Below, piece by piece: positions 6,708-15,709 of a stretch of DNA of 37,021 nt. The stretch lies in the IMG/VR virus record IMGVR_UViG_3300039412_000813, positions 1-37,021 of that record, one strand, 5' to 3'. The notes below the pieces were generated by a model. It saw only the letters and a program-made list of their open reading frames with translations. It made no database searches and was not told the DNA's origin. The stretch comes from a virus. Within the stretch, counting starts at the first letter, position 1; every line of letters starts with the position of its first letter. The position numbers and the translations under genes are program-made.

Positions 6708-6806
6708 ATGGATACAACCCATAAGAGCGGGAAAATCTGGAAACGATTGATTTTTTGGCTGGCGATTGTCGCCTATGCGATTTACGCCGGATTGGGCCAT
6801 GCGTAG
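6708..6806 (+). CDS. single-pass membrane peptide, 32 aa
   Basis: The peptide begins with a basic head (MDTTHKSGKIWKR) followed by one membrane helix (LIFWLAIVAYAIYAGLG). The positive-inside head plus one helix is a convincing small membrane peptide, as seen among phage lysis or envelope peptides. The ribosome site is weak (ggtaa nine bases upstream), so expression is uncertain. Confidence 0.35.
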   Translation: MDTTHKSGKIWKRLIFWLAIVAYAIYAGLGHA

Positions 6807-6845
6807 ATGATCGACATTTTGTAGATCGAGATCGAGGAAACAGAA

Positions 6846-7040
6846 ATGACGCCGCCTTTTGCACAGAAATCAGTGCCCGTGATCGATGAGCGATCGCCGG
6901 CGGAGTTGCGCGAGGAGCTGAAGCGGACGCAGGCGCTTTTAAACAACGTCCGCTGGTTCCTGGCGGGCGTCTGCGGCGCAGTCTGGCTCGATCCAGAAGA
7001 GATGATCGAGCGAATCGATAAAACATTGAAAGGCGAGTGA
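6846..7040 (+). CDS. hypothetical protein, 64 aa
   Basis: gagga lies about eight bases before the ATG. The first half is charged and helical (SPAELREELKRTQALLNNV), the centre is hydrophobic (RWFLAGVCGAVWL), and the end is an acidic/basic helix. It might associate weakly with the membrane. No family is recognised. It is the last small gene before the long tail-fibre gene. Confidence 0.5.
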   Translation: MTPPFAQKSVPVIDERSPAELREELKRTQALLNNVRWFLAGVCGAVWLDPEEMIERIDKTLKGE

Positions 7041-7052
7041 AAAAAGGTTAGA

Positions 7053-7069
7053 CCGATCCGCGAGATCGG
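7053..7069 (+). promoter_or_regulatory. hairpin in fibre-gene leader
   Basis: ccgatc (7053-7058) pairs with gatcgg (7064-7069) around a five-base loop, 19 bases before the fibre start codon. No T-run follows, so it is more likely a leader structure or an operator-like palindrome than a terminator. Confidence 0.25.
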
Positions 7070-7087
7070 GTAAAGAGTGATTGAGTA

Positions 7088-9622
7088 ATGTCCGGAACTG
7101 CCTATACCGCTGCTGCATCTGGTAATTGGAGTGCCACAGGAACATGGTCGCCTTCCGGTGTACCCGGTACCGACCCCGCTGACACCATAACTTCTCTCGC
7201 GGGCTACACCGTAACGGTTGACACCAGCCCGACGCTTACAAGTATTGCATTTTCGACAGGCTATCTATATTGCACGAGCACACGCACCATAACGCTTAGC
7301 GGCAACCCAGGATTAACGTACTCTGGAACAGATGTTGCGCATGGCGGCGTGCAGGTTTATAGCGGCGGAGTGCTTACAATCGCCGGTCCAGGTTCGGGTA
7401 CGCTCATTAGTATCACTGGCTCGGGCTGGGGAATTTATGTTAGCGGAACCGGGAGAATAAACCTAACTAATTCCGGTGGCACGGCATTAAACTGGACAGG
7501 ATCAAGCAGAGGATTATATTTATCGTCAACCTCTCCTTCCTTTTCCACAATATTCGGCAATGTTACAGGCCCAACCGCGACGGTTAATAATGGTGCGCTT
7601 CTTTATATAGACTACGGAAAATTATTACTAGATGGAAATTTGTCTTGTGGTTCAAATGGTACGCCGTCTGGGACATACGCTGTAGAGTTGGTTACCGGCA
7701 CAACAAGCTTTCAATGGGGCACAGGCACTAGCAAAACCTATACTTTAGCAACGGGATTGGAGTGTTATATTTATATTTGGTCTGGAACCCCTACCCTAAC
7801 GCTAACAGGCGTAACGCTTAATAATAGCGGAAGCTTTACAATAAGAAATAGTGTGGTCGGTACTACTTTTAACCGATCCAATTTTTCAGTAGTGAATCAA
7901 ACGGCTGTGGGGCAGGCTGCGTGTTTTGGTATGACTGCTTTTACTGTTACAGGCCCGACCGTTCCAGCAGCCACGGATGTTCGATCCGGCGTGGCTCGCG
8001 GTTATCCTAATGATAGTGGTGCAGCGGTGAGTGGCGGCGGGAATGTTGCTGGTTCGCTTGTTGGCGTTATCGATTCGGGCGGCACGCAACATAATTATGG
8101 TACATGCAGCAGTACGCAAGCCTGGGCAGCATCGGGCATCATCTACAGTTCCGGCACGTCGGCATCGACCGGAATCCTAAAAGACTCGACGCATTATTAT
8201 GCGACCGGAATTTTCGACGGCACGAATTACAATGCCAACGGCACACTATACGGCAACACCGGCAGTAATGGAACATACCACGCGACTGGGATCGTGTATG
8301 GAACGGGAACATACAGCTATCAGGCAACAACCGGCCTAAGCACAAGTCAAGTGCTATCGACCGTTACGACATGGTATGACGGCGATGGAACCCATGCGGG
8401 CAATTATTATGCAATCACTCAGGCCGACGCGAGAGCAAAAGGCGGCGGCTACTATGGTGTCGGCCAAGCTACGGACGGAACTTGCAATGTGCCAAGTCCG
8501 AACTATGTTTTATTTCCCGTTACAATAGATGCAACTTACGGATTATTGACTATGCCATCTGGCGCGGACGTGCAAGCCGATGCGGATAAATTTGGTATTC
8601 CTGGTTCCCTGACAACGCCAACTTATCCGACTACGGCCACAACCCAATCCGCTGACGCAACAGTGATAAGCAACAAGTTGGTTAATACCAATAATACCGA
8701 TACGTCGGTCACGATGGGAGCCTCTACCGCCTATATCCGGTCGCAGGCAGCTTATGGAACAATTTATGCAGCCGCCCAATCTGCTGATGCCTCTACACTA
8801 ACAGCTAAAACACTAAACGCCGATGGCACCGATACAACCGTGGGCTTTGGTGCATCGAACGGCACGGCGAAGTCGGGGGCGGTATTCACGGCAGGTCAAT
8901 CTAATCAATACACTACCGACCAGGCCGACGCTACCGCGAAGAAGATGCACCTTGACAACAACTATTCGATTGCCGGGATCACCGGCTCTTTGGACATGTC
9001 CACCTACGTTTTAAAGTCCGCCGTGGTTGATAAATCGCACGTCGATAGTCTTTATGAAAATTGGACCGGCAACGGCTACGGTTCGATTGTGATGGCCAAT
9101 TACGTTCTCAAATCGGCCGTAGTCGCCAAGGCACACGTCGATTCAAATTACGAGAACTGGACTGGGAACGGTTACGGCACACTTGATCTAAGCAATCTAG
9201 TTGTCGGCAACATCAAGAGCGGCGTTACTATTGCTGGCGTGGGGCCGGGGACATTCACGCATACAAGTGATTACACCTTGACCAGCGGCATAGTCTGGCC
9301 GACTCAGGCTCATGTAAATGCTGTGGAAACAGCTTGGGGGCCAACTGGAGCGGAATATCACGGCACGCTCGACATGACACTCTATGATTTCAAGAGCAAC
9401 TATACCGATCCCGGCAAAGCCTATGTTTTGACTGGCCATAACTACACCTATGCGGGCGTCTCGCAAACGGCAGCATATGCGGGTGGCGGCACCGACCCGA
9501 CCAATCTTTTAAAAATCGGGGACGCTGTTGAATCTGGCGTATTTGTAAAACGCTCAGGCAGCAGTACTCCGGCAACTTATGGGTGTACTCTACAATCCGG
9601 CGTAATAGTAGGAGCAGAGTAA
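7088..9622 (+). CDS. tail fibre or adhesin-like protein, 844 aa
   Basis: This is a long Gly/Thr/Ser-rich protein of beta-solenoid character. The N-terminus (SGNWSATGTWSPSGVPG) matches the pattern of surface and fibre proteins with right-handed beta-helix or G8-like repeats. The last third carries a 32-residue repeat starting YVLKSAVV at residues 640 and 672, with a diverged third copy from residue 729; the two close copies differ mostly at silent or near-silent sites. There is no signal peptide, as expected for a virion fibre. It overlaps the tailspike gene at TAATG, so both products probably assemble in one host-recognition structure. DNA here is more AT-rich than the head genes, fitting exchange of fibre genes between phages. 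Confidence 0.7.
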   Translation: MSGTAYTAAASGNWSATGTWSPSGVPGTDPADTITSLAGYTVTVDTSPTLTSIAFSTGYLYCTSTRTITLSGNPGLTYSGTDVAHGGVQVYSGGVLTIAGPGSGTLISITGSGWGIYVSGTGRINLTNSGGTALNWTGSSRGLYLSSTSPSFSTIFGNVTGPTATVNNGALLYIDYGKLLLDGNLSCGSNGTPSGTYAVELVTGTTSFQWGTGTSKTYTLATGLECYIYIWSGTPTLTLTGVTLNNSGSFTIRNSVVGTTFNRSNFSVVNQTAVGQAACFGMTAFTVTGPTVPAATDVRSGVARGYPNDSGAAVSGGGNVAGSLVGVIDSGGTQHNYGTCSSTQAWAASGIIYSSGTSASTGILKDSTHYYATGIFDGTNYNANGTLYGNTGSNGTYHATGIVYGTGTYSYQATTGLSTSQVLSTVTTWYDGDGTHAGNYYAITQADARAKGGGYYGVGQATDGTCNVPSPNYVLFPVTIDATYGLLTMPSGADVQADADKFGIPGSLTTPTYPTTATTQSADATVISNKLVNTNNTDTSVTMGASTAYIRSQAAYGTIYAAAQSADASTLTAKTLNADGTDTTVGFGASNGTAKSGAVFTAGQSNQYTTDQADATAKKMHLDNNYSIAGITGSLDMSTYVLKSAVVDKSHVDSLYENWTGNGYGSIVMANYVLKSAVVAKAHVDSNYENWTGNGYGTLDLSNLVVGNIKSGVTIAGVGPGTFTHTSDYTLTSGIVWPTQAHVNAVETAWGPTGAEYHGTLDMTLYDFKSNYTDPGKAYVLTGHNYTYAGVSQTAAYAGGGTDPTNLLKIGDAVESGVFVKRSGSSTPATYGCTLQSGVIVGAE
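9005..9375 (+). repeat. 32-codon repeats in the fibre C-terminus
   Basis: Copies begin at 9005, 9101 and, diverged, 9272. The first two share YVLKSAVV-x-K-x-HVDS-x-YENWTGNGYG; the third reads YTLTSGIV-x-x-x-AHVNAVETAWGPTG. Many differences between the first two are at third codon positions, so the repeat is kept at protein level. Confidence 0.75.
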
Positions 9623-12180
9623 TGGCAGATTTTATCCCGCGATACGAGTCTCAGTTATACGACATTGAATCCATCAGGAAGATGCGATACTGCCAAGAGC
9701 TATTCAAACGGTTTGCGATACCTACGCCGAAACGGCCTACTAGTTGTGTTGGGCATTGGAATTTCTTTGGCCTAGCTGGCGGTGCAACCACGGTTTACAA
9801 CAAGGCAACCGCGACGGCGGGGCGAAATAATCTCTTGGAAAGTTTTGCCACCTACAGCGGCAACAACAGCGGGGAGAGCGAACCGAGACTAAAGGATTTG
9901 CTTGCTTACACCGGGGCTGTGACCGAGAACACAGTGAATCTTTCGGATATTGGTCTAGGTTATTACGTTGCTGCCTTGCACTTGCCGACTAGTGCGTTTG
10001 TTCGCAATCAAGTGACTATTCCGGCATCAACATATACGCTTAGTGTTTTTGTCGTAATGGATACGTCGGCTACCCTGCAATCATCCGACGTGGGTGATCC
10101 AGCAAGTCACGCCATTGGTTTTTATTACAATGGTGCATGGGCGAGTACAACTGTTACAGCCGTGGCGGGCGTTACAAATGGTTATCGGCTAACGGCTGCG
10201 ATTACTGGCCACAATACCGCCGGGGATGAATGGCGTGTTTATGCCGGTTCAACTCGATCCTTCTCAGTTACGGGATGGATGATAAACATAGGGGATACTG
10301 CGGCGACGCCATTGACTTACGAAAAAACGCCCTACATGGACATGACGCTAGTAGGCTCGCCAACAATCGAGGCCGATGGCGTGACGTTCAATGGTACAAG
10401 CCAGTATGGCGTGACGAAACCCCATTTTATTCTGAATGATAACTGGACAGTGTTGGCCGTAGTTGAAAATCAAAATACCGACGGCACAACAAGAGTTTTA
10501 ATGTCAGTCGGGCAAATTGCTGATGCAAACCATCGAATAGATGTTGAATGTGAGGGGTCAGTATCTTCGCTAAATGCTGATGGTCAAGTTGATCCAAATG
10601 GTCATTCGATAGGTTTAAACATACCTATGCTTTATGCCTTGGAAGCAACAGCATCAGGCGTAAAGTTGAATAATTATGTAAGTGCAGCCAATGGAGCATC
10701 TACCTATGATACGATGCGTGGCCGTCTTTGCATCGGGGCGAGGGCAATCGACTTAGCGGTATTTTCTGGTCAAAAGGTTTCTGCCGTTATGGCTTTTGAA
10801 ACAACTTACTCCGCTCTTTCCCGGCAAGAAATGAGAGAGGCATGGTCTGTGATGTACCACGATCTGTTGACCGTGGGCATTGATATTAGCGTATCAATTC
10901 CTCCACTAATCACGGCAATACCTCGAAACAACGTAACAAAACCGATGATTCCTTTTTATCTTACTTGGGGTTTTTTAGGATCGAACCCAAGTGATGCTGC
11001 GATTAGACCTCAAGTTGCTGCTATGGCATCTTCTGGTTTAAGAGATGCTGGGTGGTCTTTGTTTGAAGTAGATGCCTTTGCATTTGAAAGTCGGGACGAG
11101 TCCAATCAGCTTGTGGCTGATCCAATACGTTTTCCAAATGGTTTTGACGCTGTAGTAGATTACATAAAAGCGAACGGAATGACTTATGGTTTTTATACAT
11201 CCGTTGGAAACCAGCCAGGAAGTGTTAATGGGGTTGGATGTTATGGGTTTGAATGGGAGGATGCCCGTTTTGCGGTAGTTCGGGATGCAAAATATGTAGA
11301 GGACGATTCTGTTACTTGGCCCTATGGGTATACCCGGCAGTTTAAAATCTGGCCCAACGATATTCAGGTTGAGTATTTCAGTAAAATGGGAACTGCCTTG
11401 TTGGCGCAAAGTCAAGATATTTTCTACAATGTTTGTGGGTGGAGTAACCAAAATGTTGCCGACTCGATGGAAACCCTAGCGATGAATTGTGGTGGTAATG
11501 GCTTACGATTTGCTGGTGATTCGGGTGTAGCAGATACTTGGAGTGGTCTAGTCACAACATTGATCTTTGCTCCCAAGACGCCAGAAACAGATGGTACATA
11601 TCACACAGATAAAATAAAGTATGTTGCACCAGGATTCCAATATGACCCTTCTACAATGCACGCCGGTGGGGGTAATCTAACACAACCAGAAGTGCAAACA
11701 GAATTTTCGATGTACTGCTTGTTGAAATTTGAACTTTACATCGGTTATGATATTGCGACCGATTGGAGTACCAACGGCACAAAGTCCGCAACGATCACGA
11801 TGTTGAAAAACGCCGACACCCTTGCGATTTACAACGATTCGCTCGGCCTGATGGGATTGCAAGTTACAAAGACGGCAGTGACGCATGGAGGTGGTGCAGA
11901 TTCTTATATCGAGGTTTGGGCTAAGCCTCTTGCAAACGGGAAATGGGCTATTGGATTATTTAATCGCGGTGCCTACGCTCATACGGTCACCGTCGCATGG
12001 TCGGATATTTTAGCAGCATTAACAGCTAAAGCTGCTTCGCTGCCTGCCGGTTATCCGACTTGCGAATTAAGCGGGGCTGTGAATGTAAAAGACGTTTGGA
12101 ACAATACATCCACAAGCTCTAACGGCTGGTCGGTAACAAATCTGGCAAGCCATGCTTGTGCCTTAATAATTGCAGGTTAA
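9622..12180 (+). CDS. tailspike with GH27-type glycosidase domain
   Basis: Domain order over 852 residues: a short head-proximal part (1-60), a carbohydrate-binding-like beta-sandwich (about 65-235), a LamG/concanavalin-like jelly roll (about 243-415), a GH27 (alpha-galactosidase-type) TIM barrel (about 440-715) and the GH27 C-terminal beta-sandwich (about 725-815). Diagnostic matches are GLRDAGWSLFEVDAF, DPIRFPNGFDAVVDYI, YNVCGWSNQN, and NGLRFAGDSGVADTW containing the expected acid/base Asp633. The C-terminal pattern LAIYNDSLGLMGLQV then EVWAKPLANGKWAIGLFNRG also fits. The nucleophile position falls in the acidic cluster 560-562 (E-D-D) instead of the usual Lys-Tyr-Asp, so activity needs testing. 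aggag (9610-9614) precedes the ATG, which overlaps the fibre stop. Likely role: binding and cutting a host surface glycan. Confidence 0.8.
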   Translation: MADFIPRYESQLYDIESIRKMRYCQELFKRFAIPTPKRPTSCVGHWNFFGLAGGATTVYNKATATAGRNNLLESFATYSGNNSGESEPRLKDLLAYTGAVTENTVNLSDIGLGYYVAALHLPTSAFVRNQVTIPASTYTLSVFVVMDTSATLQSSDVGDPASHAIGFYYNGAWASTTVTAVAGVTNGYRLTAAITGHNTAGDEWRVYAGSTRSFSVTGWMINIGDTAATPLTYEKTPYMDMTLVGSPTIEADGVTFNGTSQYGVTKPHFILNDNWTVLAVVENQNTDGTTRVLMSVGQIADANHRIDVECEGSVSSLNADGQVDPNGHSIGLNIPMLYALEATASGVKLNNYVSAANGASTYDTMRGRLCIGARAIDLAVFSGQKVSAVMAFETTYSALSRQEMREAWSVMYHDLLTVGIDISVSIPPLITAIPRNNVTKPMIPFYLTWGFLGSNPSDAAIRPQVAAMASSGLRDAGWSLFEVDAFAFESRDESNQLVADPIRFPNGFDAVVDYIKANGMTYGFYTSVGNQPGSVNGVGCYGFEWEDARFAVVRDAKYVEDDSVTWPYGYTRQFKIWPNDIQVEYFSKMGTALLAQSQDIFYNVCGWSNQNVADSMETLAMNCGGNGLRFAGDSGVADTWSGLVTTLIFAPKTPETDGTYHTDKIKYVAPGFQYDPSTMHAGGGNLTQPEVQTEFSMYCLLKFELYIGYDIATDWSTNGTKSATITMLKNADTLAIYNDSLGLMGLQVTKTAVTHGGGADSYIEVWAKPLANGKWAIGLFNRGAYAHTVTVAWSDILAALTAKAASLPAGYPTCELSGAVNVKDVWNNTSTSSNGWSVTNLASHACALIIAG

Positions 12181-12182
12181 AA

Positions 12183-12464
12183 ATGGCCAACACATTTCCA
12201 TTAAAATTCGGATTGGGTATTTCAGGTTTGACAACGGTGATAGCCGTAGTGAATGGTGGCGAACCAATCGCCCTGACCGAGTGTACCGTAGCGAAAGGCG
12301 ATTACTACGGGTCCGTTGCCGATCCGACATTGCCCGCCCTGGTTGAATATTCCAGCGGCGAATCAGTACCAAAAGTCGGGTCTGAAATACTTGTTGCCAG
12401 CATGGGGTCAGACTTCAAGGATGCTTCCGACAAATGGAATAACTACTTAATTTCAAATAGTTAG
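12183..12464 (+). CDS. small tail-associated protein, 93 aa
   Basis: The gene starts three bases after the tailspike stop and continues the fibre operon. The product is a beta-rich, soluble protein (MANTFPLKFGLGISGLTTVI at the N-terminus) with no recognised family. Position suggests a fibre chaperone, cap or small structural subunit. The ribosome site is weak (aggt), so coupling to the gene before it is likely. Confidence 0.6.
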   Translation: MANTFPLKFGLGISGLTTVIAVVNGGEPIALTECTVAKGDYYGSVADPTLPALVEYSSGESVPKVGSEILVASMGSDFKDASDKWNNYLISNS

Positions 12465-12466
12465 AC

Positions 12467-13153
12467 ATGGTATACGAAGTCAATCCTGACACTGTTTATG
12501 AAGTTGATCCGGCTTTGTACGTGCCTGGTCCAGGCGTTTTGACCGTGGCTGACCGCGGAGCTATAGCTTCATATCTTACAAGCGATTCTGGATTTATTCA
12601 GGCGGTTCAATCTGGTATTGCTACTCAGGCAACGGCAGAGGCGGCATACGAGGCCGCGGGAGCAGCGGCGGCGGCCGTGCAAGATGGGCATGTAGTATTA
12701 CCAACCGGAAATGACATTCCAACTGGATATGGAGGCGGACTGTCTGAACAAGATGCCGCGAAACTGAACACCATCCTTACCCAGGCATTGCTGATCTCCA
12801 GTGGTAAATTGAGCATTATCAATCCATTCCTGGCAGGGAAAGTTTTGGTTATTGTTAAAGACGACGATTACCTCGCGGACAAAGATCGGACAATCACCAT
12901 CCCCCCGGATGTTTGGATCGATCCGACCGGCGCCAATATAAAACTGCACTGTCTGGATTTGGAGTCGGAAAAGGATATCGTTATCATCGATGGCTCGGCT
13001 GATGCCGAGAAAGAACGATATAATTTTAATCCGTCCCAGGCCCAGACTTCTCTTCTGAAAAGAACCGGCATCGGCCATTATCAATGGGCCGTGAAATATC
13101 ATTACGACGCCGGGATGTTCACCATCTTGTTAGGTCCATTGATAGTTAAGTAG
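12467..13153 (+). CDS. tail or baseplate accessory protein, 228 aa
   Basis: The N-terminal part is acidic with a repeated VYEV-x-P motif (VYEVNPDTVYEVDPALYV). An Ala-rich helix (ATAEAAYEAAGAAAAA) follows, suggesting a coiled coil, and then a beta-rich C-terminal domain (KVLVIVKDDDYL, TITIPPDVWID, IVIIDGSA). This helix-then-beta pattern is common in proteins that attach fibres to the tail tip. Not recognised at family level. It closes the fibre transcription unit. Confidence 0.6.
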   Translation: MVYEVNPDTVYEVDPALYVPGPGVLTVADRGAIASYLTSDSGFIQAVQSGIATQATAEAAYEAAGAAAAAVQDGHVVLPTGNDIPTGYGGGLSEQDAAKLNTILTQALLISSGKLSIINPFLAGKVLVIVKDDDYLADKDRTITIPPDVWIDPTGANIKLHCLDLESEKDIVIIDGSADAEKERYNFNPSQAQTSLLKRTGIGHYQWAVKYHYDAGMFTILLGPLIVK

Positions 13154-13188
13154 CAATGTTAAGTGCAAAAATCTTCCTATAAAATTTT

Positions 13189-13205
13189 GGGTCCTTCGCC
13201 GACCC
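13189..13205 (+). promoter_or_regulatory. hairpin before the terminase genes
   Basis: gggtc (13189-13193) pairs with gaccc (13201-13205), loop cttcgcc. A TATAAA at 13178-13183 precedes it but has no -35 partner. The 104-base gap between the fibre and terminase genes holds nothing else clear. Confidence 0.2.
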
Positions 13206-13257
13206 TCCAACATGGACGGTTTGGGAGGTGCAGCAGCGATCTCAGTGAGTTTGTTTC

Positions 13258-13440
13258 ATGATTTACGAAGGTCTGACATCCCAGGAGTTAGCAGACTTAC
13301 TTTGCGACTCTGGGCTAGATGTCACATCTAAGGACATCGAAGAAGATATTCAAAATGGGGCTCCGGCGAAAAATGGGAAACTATCATTGCTTGCATACGT
13401 CGCATGGCTGATCAAGCGGGTCGATAATGGCAAAAAATGA
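13258..13440 (+). CDS. putative small terminase-like helical protein, 60 aa
   Basis: The protein is one helical domain: LTSQELADLLCDSGLDVTS, IEEDIQNGAP and LLAYVAWLI. The same pattern (T-x3-IE..., GP/GAP..., G-x3-LL-x-Y-x2-WL) recurs in the first 60 residues of the terminase encoded next. I recall an IE-DI-x-AGAP-x-N...AAWL pattern from planctomycete phage-like loci. A DNA-recognition role as small terminase subunit is inferred from position and from the shared domain. The gene overlaps the terminase start by 14 bases. Confidence 0.6.
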   Translation: MIYEGLTSQELADLLCDSGLDVTSKDIEEDIQNGAPAKNGKLSLLAYVAWLIKRVDNGKK

Positions 13441-15709
13441 TTTCACACGCCTGTGCATCGGCAATCTTTGCCGCCTTCTAAACAAATCTTCCACGGTCGG
13501 AAGAATCGAAGAAAGAGTCGTAAAAAAACATCGCGACGCCGCCGGTCCCAACATCGGCGCCCATGGCCGCATCGACCTCTTAAAATACGCCTGTTGGCTG
13601 CGCGGTCAGTTGCCCATTCACAAGTGGGCCGAGTCTAAAAAGAAAAAACAAAAAGACTCATCCGCCGATTACGAAACGATCAAAGAGAACGCCCGCGAGC
13701 GGAACGCCGAGACCAGCAAAAAAGGCCGCGACATCGGCGAACTGCCGGCGGTCCGCGATCCCGATCGCAAGGCCAAGGGCGGCGAGAGTCTGGCCTTTTT
13801 TTGCAAGGCGTATTTGCCCCTGATTTTCTTTTTGCCCTGGTCCAAAGACCACCGGAAGATCATAGCGAAGTTGGAGCGGATCATTCGCGGCAGCGGCAAA
13901 CTGGCCCAGGCCATGCCCCGCGGCAGCGGCAAAACAATGCTTTGTTTAGCTGCCAGTTTATGGGCAATTTTATATGGATATCGCCGCTTTGTATCGATCG
14001 TTGCCTCAAAGGCCGAAAAAGGCGAACAATTATTAGATTTTTTGAAAACATGGATCGAGACCCGCGAAGAATTGGCCGCTGATTTTCCCGAGGCGATTTA
14101 TGCCATTAGAAAACTGGAAAGAATCGCGGGCAGATTGAAGGGACAGCTCTATAACGGCGAACCGACAAGAATTGAGTGGAGCGCTGACAAAATCGTTTTT
14201 CCCACGATTCCCGGCAATCCTTCGAGCGGCTCGATAGTGATGACCTGTGGTTTGAAGGGATCAGATATTCGCGGCCAGGTCCATGCCTTATCTAGCGGAG
14301 AAGCCATTCGCCCGGACCTGGTTTTGCTTGACGATCCGCAGACCCGCGAATCTGCCTGGTCCGAGCTGCAATGCCGCCAGCGAGAAGCAATTATAGCAGG
14401 AGATGTTTTGGGTATGGCCGGCCCTGGCCACAATCTGGCAGCTATGGCTTGCGTCACTATTATTAGGCCCGACGACCTGGCTGACCGCCTGGTGGACCGC
14501 AAAAAGCACCCCGAATGGCAAGGGGAGCGGATGAAAATGGTGTATGCGTTTCCAAAGCGGGTCGAGTTGTGGGACCAGTATGCCCAGATTCTCCGCGACA
14601 GCCTGACCGGCGACGGCGACGGCAGCGCGGCGACCGAGTTTTATCGCCGGCACTTCGACGAGATGAACGAAGGCGCGGAAGTCGCCTGGCAGGAGCGCTT
14701 TGAACAACAGGAGATCTCCGGCCTGCAGCACGCTATGAACTGGAAGATCCGCGATGAAAAGCAGTTCCTTTCCGAGTGCCAGAACGAGCCGGCGCAGGAA
14801 AACCTGAACCTTGTCAACCGCCTGACGGCCTTCGAGATCTGCATGAAGCTCAACGGGCGCAAGGACCGGGATATACCGGCCAAATGCTCGCATGTAACGG
14901 GCATGATCGACGTTCATGACCGCCTCTTGTATTACACGGTTTGCCATTGGGAGGAGAATTTCGACGGCGGCTTGTGCATTTACGGCACCTGGCCCGAGCA
15001 GCCCTTGGCATATTTCACCCTGCACAACGCGCCCCAGGGCCTGGCCGACTTGTATCCCGGCCGTGGAAAGGACGGCCTGATCTTCGCGGGGCTGGAAGAG
15101 CTTATAAAACGATTATTGGCCGAGCGCTTCAAGCGCGACGACGGCGCTGAAATGCAGCTCGAGCGCCTGCTCGTAGATACCGGGTATGTGCCCACGGTCG
15201 TGGGCAACGTGATCCGCCTGATCAACAATCCGGTAGTCATGCCGTCGCGCGGATTTTCGATAAAGGCCGAGGGAAAACCGTTTGCCGAATACAAGCCCGA
15301 GGCCGGGGCGGTGATCGGCCATCACTGGCGGATCGCCCCGGCCCCGGCGATCAAGATGCGCACGCTCTTTATCGACGTGAATTATTGGAAGAGCTTTTTT
15401 GCCGACCGGCTGGCCACTCCCCTGGGCGACGCCGGCTGTTTTTCATTGTTCGGAAGCTCACCGCACAGGCATCAATTGCTGGCCGATCACTGGTGCTCGC
15501 AGATCTCCGAGCGGACATTCGGCCGCGGCCGCTGGGTTGACGTATGGATGCAGCGCCCGGAGCATTTTGACGATCACCTTCACGACACGGCCGTGGGCTG
15601 CGCCGCGGCCGCGTCCAGTCTTGGTTGCCGTTTGCCCGAATGGGGCGATTTTAGGCCCCGCCGGCGTGCGCAGAAAATATCACTCAACAGCATGTGGAAA
15701 AAATCATGA
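13427..15709 (+). CDS. terL: terminase large subunit with extra N-terminal domain
   Basis: This is the ATP-driven DNA-packaging motor. Residues 1-65 repeat the helical domain of the upstream small protein. The ATPase domain shows Walker A PRGSGKT (164-170) and Walker B LVLLDDP (298-304). The C-terminal nuclease-like domain contains candidate metal ligands in VTGMIDVHDRLLYY, LLVDTGYV and DDHLHDTAVG. At 760 residues it is longer than most large terminases, partly because of the added domain and a charged linker (about 70-115). It overlaps its neighbours at both ends, so packaging genes are translated together. The family call is firm; the boundary between ATPase and nuclease domains is approximate. 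Confidence 0.9.
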   Translation: MAKNDFTRLCIGNLCRLLNKSSTVGRIEERVVKKHRDAAGPNIGAHGRIDLLKYACWLRGQLPIHKWAESKKKKQKDSSADYETIKENARERNAETSKKGRDIGELPAVRDPDRKAKGGESLAFFCKAYLPLIFFLPWSKDHRKIIAKLERIIRGSGKLAQAMPRGSGKTMLCLAASLWAILYGYRRFVSIVASKAEKGEQLLDFLKTWIETREELAADFPEAIYAIRKLERIAGRLKGQLYNGEPTRIEWSADKIVFPTIPGNPSSGSIVMTCGLKGSDIRGQVHALSSGEAIRPDLVLLDDPQTRESAWSELQCRQREAIIAGDVLGMAGPGHNLAAMACVTIIRPDDLADRLVDRKKHPEWQGERMKMVYAFPKRVELWDQYAQILRDSLTGDGDGSAATEFYRRHFDEMNEGAEVAWQERFEQQEISGLQHAMNWKIRDEKQFLSECQNEPAQENLNLVNRLTAFEICMKLNGRKDRDIPAKCSHVTGMIDVHDRLLYYTVCHWEENFDGGLCIYGTWPEQPLAYFTLHNAPQGLADLYPGRGKDGLIFAGLEELIKRLLAERFKRDDGAEMQLERLLVDTGYVPTVVGNVIRLINNPVVMPSRGFSIKAEGKPFAEYKPEAGAVIGHHWRIAPAPAIKMRTLFIDVNYWKSFFADRLATPLGDAGCFSLFGSSPHRHQLLADHWCSQISERTFGRGRWVDVWMQRPEHFDDHLHDTAVGCAAAASSLGCRLPEWGDFRPRRRAQKISLNSMWKKS

